Origin: Bullera alba
Taxonomy: Eukaryota; Basidiomycota; Tremellomycetes; Tremellales; Bulleraceae
DNA length: 64,000 bases
Reading direction: 5' to 3'
NCBI GenBank assembly: GCA_001600095.1
Contig: BCIX01000004.1
Span: 996,586-1,060,585, forward strand
The stretch's first letter is position 1, and every line of letters starts with the position of its first letter. Shown one piece after another: positions 11,954 through 22,920 of this stretch. Below the pieces are notes generated by a model. The model searched no databases. It saw nothing but the letters and a program-made list of their open reading frames with translations, and was not told where the DNA came from. Position numbers and translations under genes: made by a program.

Positions 11954-13663
11954 ATGCTACGCTTCCAGAAGTGTCTCCAACCTCTCCGTAGGGCAATGTC
12001 CACTTCGAGCTCCCAAATTCACCTTGATCCTACAGAGCAAACATTCCTGCAGCACCTAGACCGATTCTCCCGCAAGCAAGTCCCACCTGTTGAGTGCCGA
12101 ATTGCTGGAGGTTGGGTGCGTGATAAGGTGAGCGCAAAAGATATTTGAACGCCGCTGAAGGGCAGCTTTTGTCCCTTCCATCGTCGGATCTAGATGTAGC
12201 TCTCACCATTCCCTCCGGCTACAGCTTTGCCACGGAGTTTGTCGACTACCTAAAAGGAGAAGGTGTATCTACCGGCTCGGTGGGCAAAGTCGCCGTGAAC
12301 CCGGAGCAGAGCAAGCATCTGGAAACTGGCACTACGCGGATTCTCGGACTAGAGTGTGACTTTGTGGGCTTGCGCAGCGAGACGTACGCAGACAGTCGCA
12401 TACCCGACCAAGTGGTGAGTTTGACACGAAGCAACGCCCAAGCTAAATCCTGAAGCGTTTAGGCACACCTTTGGAGGATGCCCTCAGACGTGATCTCACG
12501 ATCAATGCCCTCTTCTACAACGTGCATACCAAGGAGATCGAAGATCACACTGGCCATGGTATTTCAGATCTGCGCAACAGGGTCGCACGCACGCCACTAG
12601 CACCTCGGCAGACGTTTCAAGACGACCCTCTTCGCATAATCCGCACAGTCCGATTCGCCAGCCGCTTTGATCTCAGCATACAAAAGGATGTGGCGGACGC
12701 TATTATGGACCCCGAGGTAAAGGTAACTAGGATCACAGGTCTCACTGTGGACCGCGCTTGCTCCCGCTTACCATTGGTAACCCACAGATAGCACTTCAGA
12801 CAAAGGTGTCTCGAGAACGCTTTGGAATCGAAGTGACTAAAATGATGCAGAAATCGCCGTATCGAGCTTTGCAACTCATTACCTCACTGGGACTACACTC
12901 GTCAATCTTCGTCGCTCCTGTGGATCCCCCCAGGGGAGACGTCATGCAAGTTTGCGACATATTGCGGACAGTTGTGCAACATTTCGAAGACGATTACATC
13001 CTATGGTACACTGCCGCCACCTGCCCATTCCGGGACGTGGTGATCCACTCCAAAAAGGACATTCCTGCAGCCAGCCTCGTCCTCGGCGAAGGGCTCAAGG
13101 TAAGTCTTTATCCGTGTGTAACTCTGCTGAACTCAGACGGGGAACGACATAAGGGACTCTGTGACCAAGCTACTCGCTGTCCCTCGATATATCGACACCT
13201 CGGCGAGCAAACGATCCGACATTGGGTTGATGCTGAGAAACTCGTCTGTCAAACCTTGGAAACGGTCGATAGCCTGGTGTGCGGTCATGTCCATCCTGCC
13301 CATATGGTCGGGCACCTGGGACCATGGCGCTCAGGCAGTCCTGGACCGATATCTTGCATTCGTGGCGATGGTTCACGATGTCGGCCTCGCTACAGACATT
13401 GAGCGACCGGCGTTGCTCAACGTAAGTGCAGTTGGTTGCTTCGGCGCTGACATGATTCTTAGGGCAATGAGATCAAACAATTGCTCGAGCTCAAGCCCGG
13501 CCCTGTATTGTCAGTGATTGGAGAAGCTGTCACTGTCTGGCAGCTCGACCACCCCGAAGGCACAAAGGAAGACTGCGCTCAATGGTTATCAGATCAGTGG
13601 GCGGGGGAGGGGCGGGTAGCGTGGGAGGAATCTGTGGCGAAGGGTTCGAAGCGAAAGAGATGA
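11954..13663 (+). CDS. CCA1: CCA-adding tRNA nucleotidyltransferase
   Basis: Adds or repairs the 3' CCA of tRNA in cytosol/nucleus and mitochondria. Model: 11954..12127, 12166..12414, 12456..12722, 12788..13099, 13137..13421, 13463..13663; about 495 residues. Class II features: RIAGGWVRDK, the SSDLDVAL metal-binding motif, GTPLEDALRRDLTINALFYN, DDPLRIIRTVRFASRF and the SRERFGIE motif. Intron 2 must end at TGAAG (12455) to restore RLGTPLEDAL. Two in-frame starts are likely used: 11954 adds a short Arg/Lys-containing, acid-free head (MLRFQKCLQPLRRA), and 11996 begins MSTSSS. In yeast the same layout gives mitochondrial and cytosolic forms; here it is inference. Confidence 0.93.
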
Positions 13664-13779
13664 GAGCATATACCCTGCATGCATGCAATACCTGCTTGGT
13701 GATGGCTTTGCCAGATCATGGGCTATGATGAAGGAACATCGTCAGTTTTACGATATCTGTATGGGGGAACGGTATCGAC

Positions 13780-14560
13780 TTACAGGATGGTCGCAACTAC
13801 TCGACGCCCGGAACCTTGTCCGCCCCAACCATGGCCCGACTTGCGAAACTCTGCTAAATATATGCCCCTGGTGGTCAGAGCTAACTTAAGAAGAAAACTC
13901 ACCCCCAGGTACCCATTTGAAGCTTGCCCTTTGTAATAGGGATAGTCACGGAATTGCCGATGAGCGAGGTTTTCAGGTGTGATACAGAATCGCTGAATCG
14001 GGCATGAGGTCGAGTGCGATACGATAAACTCACTCAGGTCCTTCGTCCGTGTGTTCCCAGGGCAGCGACTCGGGCACGATCGTATCGAGGCTGGACATGG
14101 ACGTCAATACTGACGCCGGATTGGTTGACCTACGCCATGTCCATATCTGCAACACAAATCAGTCAAACTCTAGCTGGTATCGGAGATGCCGTACCTGTGC
14201 GGACCGAGCTGGCGGTCATGATAATGTCAGTCATAAGAATCTTTGTTTTGACCTGCGCCTTGCGGTGACATACGGGTCGCAGTTTTCGTTCACCTGCAAT
14301 GTCAAGTCTCAGTGGGGCAGATCAGCAGCTGAGTGAAACACTCACGGTCAGACCCGCTGAGGTATGCTGCGAGCAGAGGGTGAGGATCCCAATGTCAACG
14401 TTTCGCAACCCCTCTTGGCACTCCCTCAAAACGACATCGGTCACCAGGTGCATTCCCTTGCCTTTAGGGGGCAGCGAGCTGAATAGAGCGCGTGATGAGC
14501 AAACTTGTGATGGGACATTTACACTGGTCCCAATACGCACAAAGTCTTCTGCCACGGCAT
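13780..14560 (-). CDS. YjbQ/UPF0047 family protein
   Basis: Small single-domain family found from bacteria to fungi, linked to minor thiamine-phosphate synthase activity in vitro; cell role unclear. The gene reads MPWQKTL, then [65 protein letters not shown], ending in VVATIL. Conserved His/Asp/Glu of QHTSAGL and EHTDEGPDD are intact. About seven exons, with short introns of 35-65 nt; the first uses donor GTAAAT after GGACCAGT. Start at 14560 because the family begins with a W-Q-K block at residue 3-5. It converges on CCA1 with about 116 bp between stops and diverges from the LIM-like gene. Confidence 0.88.
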
Positions 14561-15062
14561 CTGAAAGCGACGGTCCTTGGTCGATAGCTGATAGCGGATG
14601 CTGCGAAGGCTTTCGAAGCGGTGATCTACTATATTCCCCTTCGTTGATCTTCAGGCCACAAGTGCAAGTAGTTCCCTGCGGCTCCAGAGTATTTGCAGAC
14701 TTGTTGCAGTCAGAACGGATGCAGGTCAGTGGTTTCCATCTGGCAGCAGTAAGTGGTCGAAGATGAGAATCGTGACGTCACCACATGTCGGTTGAGCCTG
14801 GCAAGGCGTCGTTTCAGGAAACAGGCAAGAGTTTCAGCCAACGTTGAACGAAGCATCTACCCTCGGCTGCAGAAGCGACAAGTCAGAGTTCACAATCTAC
14901 CTCTGAACTCAACCATGCCTACCACCGCACCGGACTGGTGTCAAATGCCACAAGGGCACATCGAGACGTGCGTGTATCAGCGTTTGATCAGCCTCGATTC
15001 AGCCTCAGATCAACACGAAAGCGCCTCTACTCCAGTAGCTCCTTGCCCTCCTACCACTCAAC
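14561..15062. promoter_or_regulatory. Divergent spacer between YjbQ-like and LIM-like genes
   Basis: About 500 bp between two start codons. It reads through partly open frames on both strands, but none has family motifs or a good splice chain. No TATA box or repeat stands out. Confidence 0.35.
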
Positions 15063-16192
15063 ATGATCGTCTGCGCAGGTTGTGGGAAGGGTTTACCTTG
15101 TCTCAATGTCGTTTGTGAACGTTGTAGCGGCCGCGGCATAGGTGAGTCGGCTTCCATCATTCCGAGCCTGCATGATGTCACTCTAAAGCTGCATAGAGCG
15201 CCCCAGTCCATTTGAAGGGCTGTTACGACCGTCGCAGCAAAGAGGAAGTCCAGATCGCTGGGCCAAGAGGTGTGTCGCTCATCGTCGTCACTCCTGCTCA
15301 CGAGTCCAGCTACACTGCCCCATCGTCCTCGAAGGAAAGGGGCAGCGCATCCTTCGAAAAGCAGCGAGTTCCCAACGCCAACCCGAAACAAGCTCTACAG
15401 TCCCCTACAAAGCCTGCGGACAAATTTGACATTCCGCTGCAGAGTGGACTCCCTCAACACGAGACGTTGGCCAGAGGTGTGTCACAGAACCCCGTCCGTC
15501 GATGCTGAGCTGACCACTGTCCCAGTGTATGGATGCGTGCTCGACCCTAGCGTTCGACACCCCCAGTGCGCTAGTTGCCATCGTGACATACCGCAAGGCG
15601 ACAAGCTGTTCATAGCTCCGTGAGAGATCCATCCAGTCGTCGGCGCAGAGCTAATCCCAAGCAGGCGACCTCTCGATCCCATCCAAAGTCAGGACGTTCT
15701 ATGTCGGCTCTGTTATACCAATGCGTTCAAGCTCGGCATGTGCCAGTTCTGCCATCTGCCTGTACTGGGGGAAAGGGAGGAAGGCCACGGTGGTGCTCAT
15801 GTCTCCGGCTCATTGGGCGCAGTATGGCATTCAAAATGCTTCAATTGTAGCGGTGAGTTCGAACGGAAACCTGGCCCGTTTACAGCGATTGACTGACATC
15901 TATCACAGGCTGTCATACGCCTCTCTTCAAAGCTGATCATCTCGTTCAACCGATGAACCGGCCGTTCTGTATGGCGTGCGCTGAAGGGGCATCGAAAGCA
16001 GACACACACTTGCTGCCCAAGCGTCGATACGCGCCCCCTGTTGGTGAGTCTCAAATGCATATGCACCTTCTTGACAGATCTTTGACACCAGTTGACACTT
16101 CATCAGTCACAGTGCCCCGCGGAATGCTGGCAACCTACAGGACGCAGCAACAGGTGCATCAGGATATAAGGGGCCTTGCAAAGAGGGTATAG
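15063..16192 (+). CDS. LIM-like zinc-binding protein
   Basis: Model: 15063..15141, 15197..15269, 15310..15476, 15526..15619, 15665..15852, 15909..16043, 16107..16192; phases all close, about 273 residues. It starts with a Cys cluster (MIVCAGCGKGLPCLNVVCERC), then a Ser/Pro/Lys-rich linker, then two zinc modules: CASC...CRLC, and CQFC...WHSKCFNCSGC...FCMAC. The latter fits the LIM spacing C-x2-C...H-x2-C-x2-C-x2-C...C-x2-C. LIM domains bind proteins, often of the actin skeleton or signalling. I cannot name an orthologue. Exon 3 must start after GTCCAG at 15309; the nearer GAG acceptor breaks frame. It is the last gene before the repeat island. Confidence 0.7.
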
Positions 16193-16628
16193 CCTTGCCA
16201 TTTGATGAAGGATCAAGCTGTGGTCTCTTCATGTGAGAAACGATGCTCTTGTGTTCTGTCATTACGATTCTATGTTGTGTTCTGCAGGTCAACTAGTGGC
16301 CAAGCAATGCAGTCTTGTCTCCTTTCTGCAGCCTCTCAGCCATCCTCCACAACTCCTGCTGCCACAGTGCAACTTGCCTTGCTTGTCCACCTGCTATTCA
16401 GGGCTCAAGCCTACATAGCATAGTCAGCTTGTACCCTTTCTTCAAGCCTTTCAAGGTGTTTTTCCAGAATTTAGAGCAGGAGGAGGCTGCCATCAAGTGG
16501 CAGCCTGATGAGATGTGGGCAGCGTCCTGCATGGTTCAGAATGCTGCCATCACTGCCTGACTGTCAGCAAGAGCACAAAACAAAGGCCAAGCTGTTGATT
16601 CTGGTATTGGTTTCCTAGTTCATTGGGC

Positions 16629-16678
16629 ATTTGGGTTTGTCCCCTGAAGCTTCATTTGGGTTTGTCCCCTGAAGCTTT
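16629..16678 (+). repeat. Tandem duplication of a ~25-bp unit
   Basis: The unit beginning CATTTGGGTTTGTCCCC and ending GAAGCTT occurs twice in direct succession with no or nearly no change. This suggests a recent slippage or duplication inside otherwise old repeat DNA. Confidence 0.75.
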
Positions 16679-17979
16679 CTTATCTCTCATTATTGTGTGT
16701 CTAGCTAGGTCTATTGGGCTGTGTATAGGTTCTAAGAACTGGACATGCATTCTGTTCACTTGATACCATGATGACAATGCGGACTTGCCCAACCATGTAT
16801 TAGTGTTATGATTCCATTTAACCATGATACATCACCCAATACCAGCGTGACCCCAGCAGGCGTTTTTGTTGTGTGGTCCACTTCATCTCATGATGCTTGA
16901 ATGCTTTTACTCCTCACTCTTTTACCTGTCTTCATAACGTCCCTGTACATCTGTCAAGAACCATAGGCTGGGGGGAGAAGTTGGAGTGTCACAAAGTGGG
17001 CCCTACAAGGGAGTCCACAATAGAGCTATGAGACCAGGGTACGTGTCAGGTGATCAAGGCATGATAGGGGATAAGGTCAAGGTGCAAGACAGAGTCAAGA
17101 GGATAGTGTGAATGCGATGCAACTAGAGGTTGTACAGGCGGAATTGAGATCCAGGATTGCTGAGGTTTTCCTAGAGTACAACCACAGCTACTTGTAGGCA
17201 AGACGTGCCATGGGACTACAAGCAGCTGCAATGAAAACCGAAAAGCAATGCTGCACAAATCCTGGAGCTTGGTGGATGTTCCTTCCTTGGACCCTCACAG
17301 TGTCTGATCCTCTCCTCCTAGGCTCAGTCCAGACTCTCACACAGAGCCTATCCCGCCTCCTATCCAAGTTTCAAGCACGCCTGAAGGATGGTCAAGAACA
17401 CCTGTAAGTGTCATGGGGGGGTGTTGAGCGTGCAAGATGACTATTTGTTGGGGTGCATATAGCTAGGCAATGGCAAGTATGATGTAAGAGCGGGATGATG
17501 TCTACTCTATCTACTTGGTCTTGATCCTTATAGCCTGTCCGTTCAATCCTAAAATCCGTTCTGCTTCCTTTCCATCACATACTACTCCAAGAGTTGATTG
17601 TCTGTTTTGAGCAAAGTCACAGGCGCAAGCAGGCCGCATGGTAGGTCTAGGTTGGACAAGGTGACAAAATTGATGTCATGTGAGACTGAGCAGGCCGTGA
17701 GGTGAGTGGGACAAGATGTTGAAGTGGATGTCCAAGCTGGAGGTCAATGGAGGCAGGCGGACAAATGCGTTTGGTCCCACAGGGTGGTCTTCAGGGTGAC
17801 AGTAAGTTGTTTCTGAGGTGATTGCAAGATTGACAAGGTACTTGGTAATTGACAAGTTTTGGATAAACATGACACCGGTTGGACCCGTCTCAAACTTGGG
17901 CAAGTCTTGGACCTTAGTGTCAAATGCCAATGGCCCGGTCTTGAACATTCACTGTTGTGACAACATCCCATAGCGAATA

Positions 17980-18175
17980 TCAGCCAACCAAACTTCACTG
18001 AGCAACCTTCACTGCGGACTCCAACACTACTTTCCAGCCTAGCAAGATCCACCAAGCCCCACTGCGGACTCCAATACCACCCTTGGAGGTGTCACTCCGT
18101 CAAGCCACCCGCAGACTCCTACGCTGCTTGGTCAGCTTAACTGGACTTCACCAACCTCCACTGCGGATTCCGGCC
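17980..18175 (+). repeat. Four spaced copies of a CACTGCGGACTCC word
   Basis: The word CACTGCGGACTCC (or close variants such as CCCGCAGACTCC and CACTGCGGATTCC) recurs about every 40-70 bp, each time with a C/A-rich neighbour. It looks like a decayed tandem array within unit 1. Confidence 0.55.
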
Positions 18176-18257
18176 ACAGCCCCTTTTGACTCAAAGTCAA
18201 TAGGACATCAATAGGACATCGATAGGACAATGAGCGTCTCTTTGAGTAGGCGGCATG

Positions 18258-18385
18258 CTGTGATCCTTTCTCTGAATAATTGAATAATCATCACTTACTT
18301 GGCTTTGCCTTTCTCTCTATAATCAGATCCTTTGCCCTCTCTCAATAATTTAATATTGATCACGCACTTGCCTTTGCTTTTCGCA
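18258..18385 (+). repeat. Imperfect ~65-bp tandem repeat, two units
   Basis: Two successive blocks share GATCCTTT, a CTCT-rich stretch, AATAATT(G/T)AATA, TCAC, CACTTGCCTTTG-like ends. They are A/T-rich and diverged. They directly follow three copies of an ATAGGACATC word near 18200-18230. Confidence 0.5.
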
Positions 18386-18928
18386 AATAAGTTCCTTCTG
18401 ACCACCTCCAAAACCGCCTTTTCCTGGTTGACCATTACTTACTTGATTGAGTGTGTCAGTTTGCTGGTAGAACTTCTTGGGTCCTTCTCAAGTCTGTCCT
18501 ACACCCATTGTCTGCCACCTCTCCCAATCTCTGGGCTTGCTTGCTTGGGATCAGGTTATAACAGTCCCTCAAATTGGATTAGCTGTTTGCATACAGGTTC
18601 CACTTCTCCTGATTGGGCAATCAGCACGTGCAAGAGGCGTAGGTTGAGCACTAGTATCTTGTAGGTTGGGCGCTAGTATTGTCCTGGAGAGATTGCTGCA
18701 GATGGCGGTCAAGATGATCTACGTGACTACTAATGAGCCACCCATGCTACGTCCTCACCAGGACGCAACACTAGCACAGCTGGAGTAGTACAAGGAGTGT
18801 GTCACAACTTGCACCCAAGAAAGCCTGGAGGTTGGTGGCAAGTGGCAAGTGGAAGGCAATGGTTGTACTAGCAAGCTTGGGTCATATCAGAAGGATATCT
18901 CCTAACTGGTGAGCTTGATCAAGAGACT

Positions 18929-19695
18929 TAGACAAGAGGGAACTTGTTATCTGAAGAAGGGAGCTTGGGAGGATCTGATGAGTGAGCGAAGTCAAGTGGG
19001 GTTAAAGAGAGAGAATAACAGTTCGATAAATTGATGCTTGGAAGAAGGATCAAGACATGCTATGAGCCTTATATAGACGTTCAAGCCACCTCCAGCTCCT
19101 TGTTTTAAGTCCTGTGTTGTTGTCAACACAAGTGGAGGTGTTGCCAAGACATTGAAAATCCTCAGGACCTTGTTCTGTGATGGTGGGCCTTCTAGATAGA
19201 TGTGTTGGCAATACAGGTTGTGTTGCCAACACACTAAGCTTGTGAGTGTGTTGTCAACACAAGGCACTGAGTTGCCAACACACTTAAGCTTAGCTGACAT
19301 TTGCTAAATGGATGGACATGGATGGATGTAGAATGCAAAGCTTGCTCTGAGAGTACAACTCAACAGATATATAAGGATTGTTAGTAGATAGCTGGAGCGG
19401 TAACTCATATTCATCCTCCTGCCCTCACTCTTGTTTGACTTCATGAACACTCTCTGAGTCAGCAACCCATCTCAAACACTCTGGCCCAAATCCTCTACTA
19501 GTCAACCTCCCAATTGGTCAGGACCCCGTTCCTGACACAGTCTTCAAATAAGCATGTAGTTTTGTAGCATGTTTGATCCTTCTTCCCAAGGATCAATCTT
19601 TCCAAGAATCAATCTATCAACTTGTTACTCTCTCAAAACCCTCTTGACTTCACTCACTCCTCAGATCCTTCCAAGCCCTCTAAATTACTCAACGC
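18929..19695. repeat. Inner inverted repeat, arms of ~150 bp
   Basis: The left arm at about 18929-19075 and the right arm at about 19545-19695 are reverse complements with moderate divergence. Shared pieces are the GGATCTGA(T/G)GAGTGAG block, a GAAGTCAAG block, a GAGAGAGTAACA-like block and GAAGAAGGATCAA(A/G)ACATGCTA. They are separated by about 470 bp that carries palindromic words. The arms sit inside a larger inverted repeat (see findings). Confidence 0.6.
19108..19300. repeat. Cluster of short palindromes of the GTGTTGNCAACAC type
   Basis: Between the inner arms, words such as GTTGTCAACAC, TGTTGCCAACACAC and GTGTTGTCAACAC recur five or six times, spaced 20-60 bp apart. GTGTTG-T-CAACAC is a perfect 6+1+6 palindrome. 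They could be protein-binding half-site pairs or a decayed microrepeat. Confidence 0.6.
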
Positions 19696-20690
19696 ACTTC
19701 GCCAGACTCCCTTCTTGACCAAGCCCTGCCACGCAAGTGATGATATACATCTGCTACTATCTGAGCAAGTCAATTACACTGTTGTGTTCCACCTGTAGTC
19801 AACCTTCGTCTGGATTCTTTGCAGGTACAGGTTCTGACAGTGTTGGAGTACATGGTGTGGTGTGTAGCTGGTAACCAGGTATCTTACCAATATGCTGTCC
19901 AAGTGGATTATCACGGACCGGGCAACGCTTCGGCAAGAGTTAGGCTGTCACAGGAAGTGAGACTTGCCTACTCTAGCCCATACATTCTTGTCAACCTCCT
20001 ATGGGCTTCTGTAGACAGCTGTAGACCCGCTCAGCGTTGGCCTTGTGGTTGCATTTGATCTGCATATTAAGTTGCTTCAAGTCTACCACCTTATGTACAA
20101 GAAAAGGCTGGCTAAACACTTCATTTGTAGTGCACAGAGTTGTTGCTTGCTATACAGTGGCAACTCTGTCTGTGTTGCCAGGATGGCTTAAAGCTACTTG
20201 TGGGATACTTCAAACGTCTCTAAGAAGGATGTGTTTGGATCTACAAGGACAAGTAGTTGGGACTGTCACAACAGTGAATGTTCAAGACCTGGATTGGCAT
20301 GTGGCGGTAAAGCTTGAGAGCCGCCCAGGTTTGAGACTCACCCGCCCGGTGACACGTTTATCCAAACCTTGTCAATCATCAAAAACCTTGTCAATCTGCC
20401 AATCACTCCGGAACCAACGTTCAGTTGTTCTTGACCATCCTTCCAGTCATGCTCAACACTTTGCCGCCTGCCAGGATAGGAGACGGGATAGGAGATATGT
20501 GAGAGTCTGGACTGGGTCTAGGAGGAGAGGATCAAACGCCGTGACAGTCCAAGCAAGGAGCATTTGCCAAGTTCCGGGTTTTGTGCAGCATTGCTTTTCC
20601 CACTGGATTCTTATTGCAGCTGCTTGTAGTTCCATAGCACGTCTTGCTTATGGGTAGCTGAGGTTGTTCTCTAGGAAGATACTTCTTCAG
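19545..20690 (-). mobile_element. Repeat-family unit 2, inverted, LTR-like remnant
   Basis: Reverse-strand copy of the family. Its segments 20425-20690 and 20265-20400 match unit 1 segments 17160-17405 and 17700-17960 on the other strand in the proper mirror order. The stretch translating as FIQTLSIIKNLVNLPIT matches FIQNLSITKYLVNLAIT of unit 1, but the frame then stops. The plus-strand open frame at 20037-20657 shows no domain and its start lies in repeat DNA, so I do not treat it as a gene. Edges uncertain; homology may extend to about 20800. Confidence 0.5.
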
Positions 20691-21896
20691 CAATCATTCT
20701 CCTAAAGCCTACTTTCATTCACCTGCCCTCTGATCATTCCAGGCTGTATCTAAGTCTACTTCGCCCCTTTGCAATTGAGTCTCCTCTAGACCAAGATCTC
20801 TGTCCGGTGGTGATGAATAGCCTTCTTTGATCATCTAAGACTGGTCACCATCTTGTGTCTCCCAATACCAACCTTGGATCTTGTTTAGTATCATGTTATA
20901 ACATATCTTGATGAGCGGCCATTACTGTCAGGTTGAATTCTAAGGCTATGATCTGATCTAGGTTGACACTGCTGGAACTGGCCTACAATTCCTAAGTTGC
21001 CAAAGTGTAATTTGGAGTGGAAGACTGTAGAACAGCTTCTTGTACTGCTTGAATTTGAGCAATGGTCAATATTGGTACATTGGACAATTTTAGCAGGTGA
21101 GCCGTGAGAAGATTGCCTTGTGGCAACCTGTTTACTGTAATAATTCGAGTTTGAGATCTTGAGGCAGTGCCAAGCAGGTCAATGACTTTGGCACTGGCAG
21201 CGGTGCTGGAGGCATCTGTGAAGGATATCTGTTTGGACTTTGGTGTGGAGGCATTTCTGAATTGGCCAGATCAGACAAAAACTTTGTGTCTAGGAGGGAA
21301 GAGTCAACCAGTCTTGCTTTCAGATTATCTGGGGTCAATTGGCACAGGATGAATATATCCTTCATTTCGGTGGACAGTGTACTTTGTGGCTACAAAGTCT
21401 GGTAGTAGTTGGGCTGGCTGCAAGTCAAGTACTATTCTTGTGTCAAGTTTGCCAGCAACAAATGGTACTGCTGTAGAACTTATGACTTGCCGGTCTCCCT
21501 AGCAAGAGATCTGTCCATCTGTGAAGCAGCCAAATCCCTCTGGATGTCCACCTTCTCATCCAGCCCAATTGATCTTGCTTGTCCTAAGTCCATAGGCCTC
21601 CCCTGTCTCAGCAAAGAACTTGTTTTTAGAGGGACCCAGGATGCCTTGCAGTTTTCTTGAGGGGTGCTATGATCCTCCTGCACTGAGACTAAGTAGCGAG
21701 TCCATCACATCTTCTTGTGACCTGACAGTGGCAGGAGAACAAGTCCAAGGCGGGTCGTTGCGGAGGTAAGGCAGAGTCAAGATGGAGTCCAAGGATGCTT
21801 TTGTGGAACGCAAGTGTGCAGCAGTAGAAGGGTTGTTGGTGGTGGAAGAGGTGAATGTTGGATCAAAGGTGGTAACCCCTCCTTGTACGCCTGCGT

Positions 21897-22920
21897 TGTC
21901 AAGAACCATAGGTTGGGATTTCACAAAATGAGGCCCACCAAGGGAATCCGCACAAGAAGAGGGATACAAGGTGTCAAGAGTCAAGGATAGAGCAAGATCA
22001 AGAAGAGATGTAGAAGTGCAATGGTCTACAAGCTGACTACATGACTACAAGGATACTGTGCGGTGGGAACTGAGCTCTTGGATCGCTGAGGTCCTCTCTC
22101 AAGCTCAACCTCAGCTCTTATACAAAATCCTGAGCAATGAACCTCCAAGCGCTATGCAGAGTCCAAACCCGGTCTAGAATTCCGTCTCCAAGTCACAAAG
22201 AGAGTCTAGACTTCCGGTTCTTGGCAACCAAGACAACAGAATTGATCCGGCAAATGCAAGGTTTTGGATAGAGCAGATAGCGGGTCCATACAGAATCATG
22301 ACATGCGTCACCAGTTGAAGCTGTGGCTCTGGGAGGCATCAAGGCAATCGAGGCAATGTAAGCCAGATCTTGAGGAAGAGACGCGTTGTATTGCTTGGAT
22401 CAAGTGATGTGATGCACAAAGCTCATACATGCTACAAAGCATCTTCATGTTTAGATGACACAGTATCAACAGGCCTCCTGGCTATGCTACGGCCCAAGCA
22501 GAAAACCTGAGCGTCTGGCAACAAGTGTCTGAGATTACAGTGTTGGTTTGGGATTAAGGTTGCAATTGACAAGGCAAGTGAGGTCACAGTTGGCAATGAG
22601 TGAGCAATGTCACTCTTGATGCTAGATAGGGGTGAGCCTGGGCGCTCTTGGCAGTTTGGATGTGTTACCTAACTGACAACAATGAGCTTGATATAGTAGT
22701 CAAGTGAAAAAACAAAAAGGTTGAGGTGACAATAATGTATTAGTAGGATGCTATCACTTGACTGGCAAGGCTTGGTCAAGAGTGTGCAGAATGACTCATG
22801 GAGCTCAGAAGGATCTGGAGAGCAAGCAAAGTCAAGGGGGCTTTGAGAGAGTAACAATTTGATCAATTGATCCTTGGGAAGAGGGATCAAACATGCTACA
22901 GTGTTACATGCATATATGGA
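21897..22920 (+). mobile_element. Repeat-family unit 3, LTR-like remnant
   Basis: Begins TGTCAAGAACCATAGG like unit 1 and stays alignable for about 230 bp (ATAGAGCAAGATCAAG, CGCTGAGGTCCTC words). The right end (about 22780-22905) carries the same GGATCTG...AAGTCAAG...GAGAGTAACA...GGGATCAAACATGCTAC block as units 1 and 2, followed by an ATATATGG box. It is about half the length of unit 1, so an internal deletion is likely. Confidence 0.5.

Larger units (their letters stand above)
16952..19080 (+). mobile_element. Repeat-family unit 1, LTR-like remnant
   Basis: Begins TGTCAAGAACCATAGG. Its left 200 bp match unit 3 (from 21897) in direct orientation. Segments about 17160-17405 and 17700-17960 match unit 2 as reverse complements (about 20425-20690 and 20265-20400). 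The right end (about 18930-19080) shares a block containing GATCAAACATGCTA-like sequence with units 2 and 3 and is followed by a TATATA box, as in an LTR U3 region. On the minus strand, 17676-17948 holds a 90-codon frame whose IQNLSI-K-LVNL-IT-E stretch is also recognisable in unit 2, suggesting a former coding region. Boundaries are approximate. Confidence 0.5.

Noticed and set aside
13133..13402. Continuation of the CCA1 frame past 13099 without splicing
   Set aside because: The unspliced frame loses homology at once and stops; removal of 13100-13136 restores a natural continuation to the stop at 13663.
18250..18400. Autonomously replicating origin suggested by the AATAATT-rich block
   Set aside because: A/T-rich words alone are not evidence; no consensus origin is known for this group.
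20037..20657. 206-codon plus-strand open frame inside the repeat island
   Set aside because: It runs antisense to repeat unit 2, its composition is that of the repeat, and no domain or splice structure is visible.
16952..22920. Intact LTR retrotransposon with flanking LTRs
   Set aside because: Direct copies at 16952 and 21897 are too diverged and no reverse transcriptase, RNase H, integrase or protease motif is readable between them.
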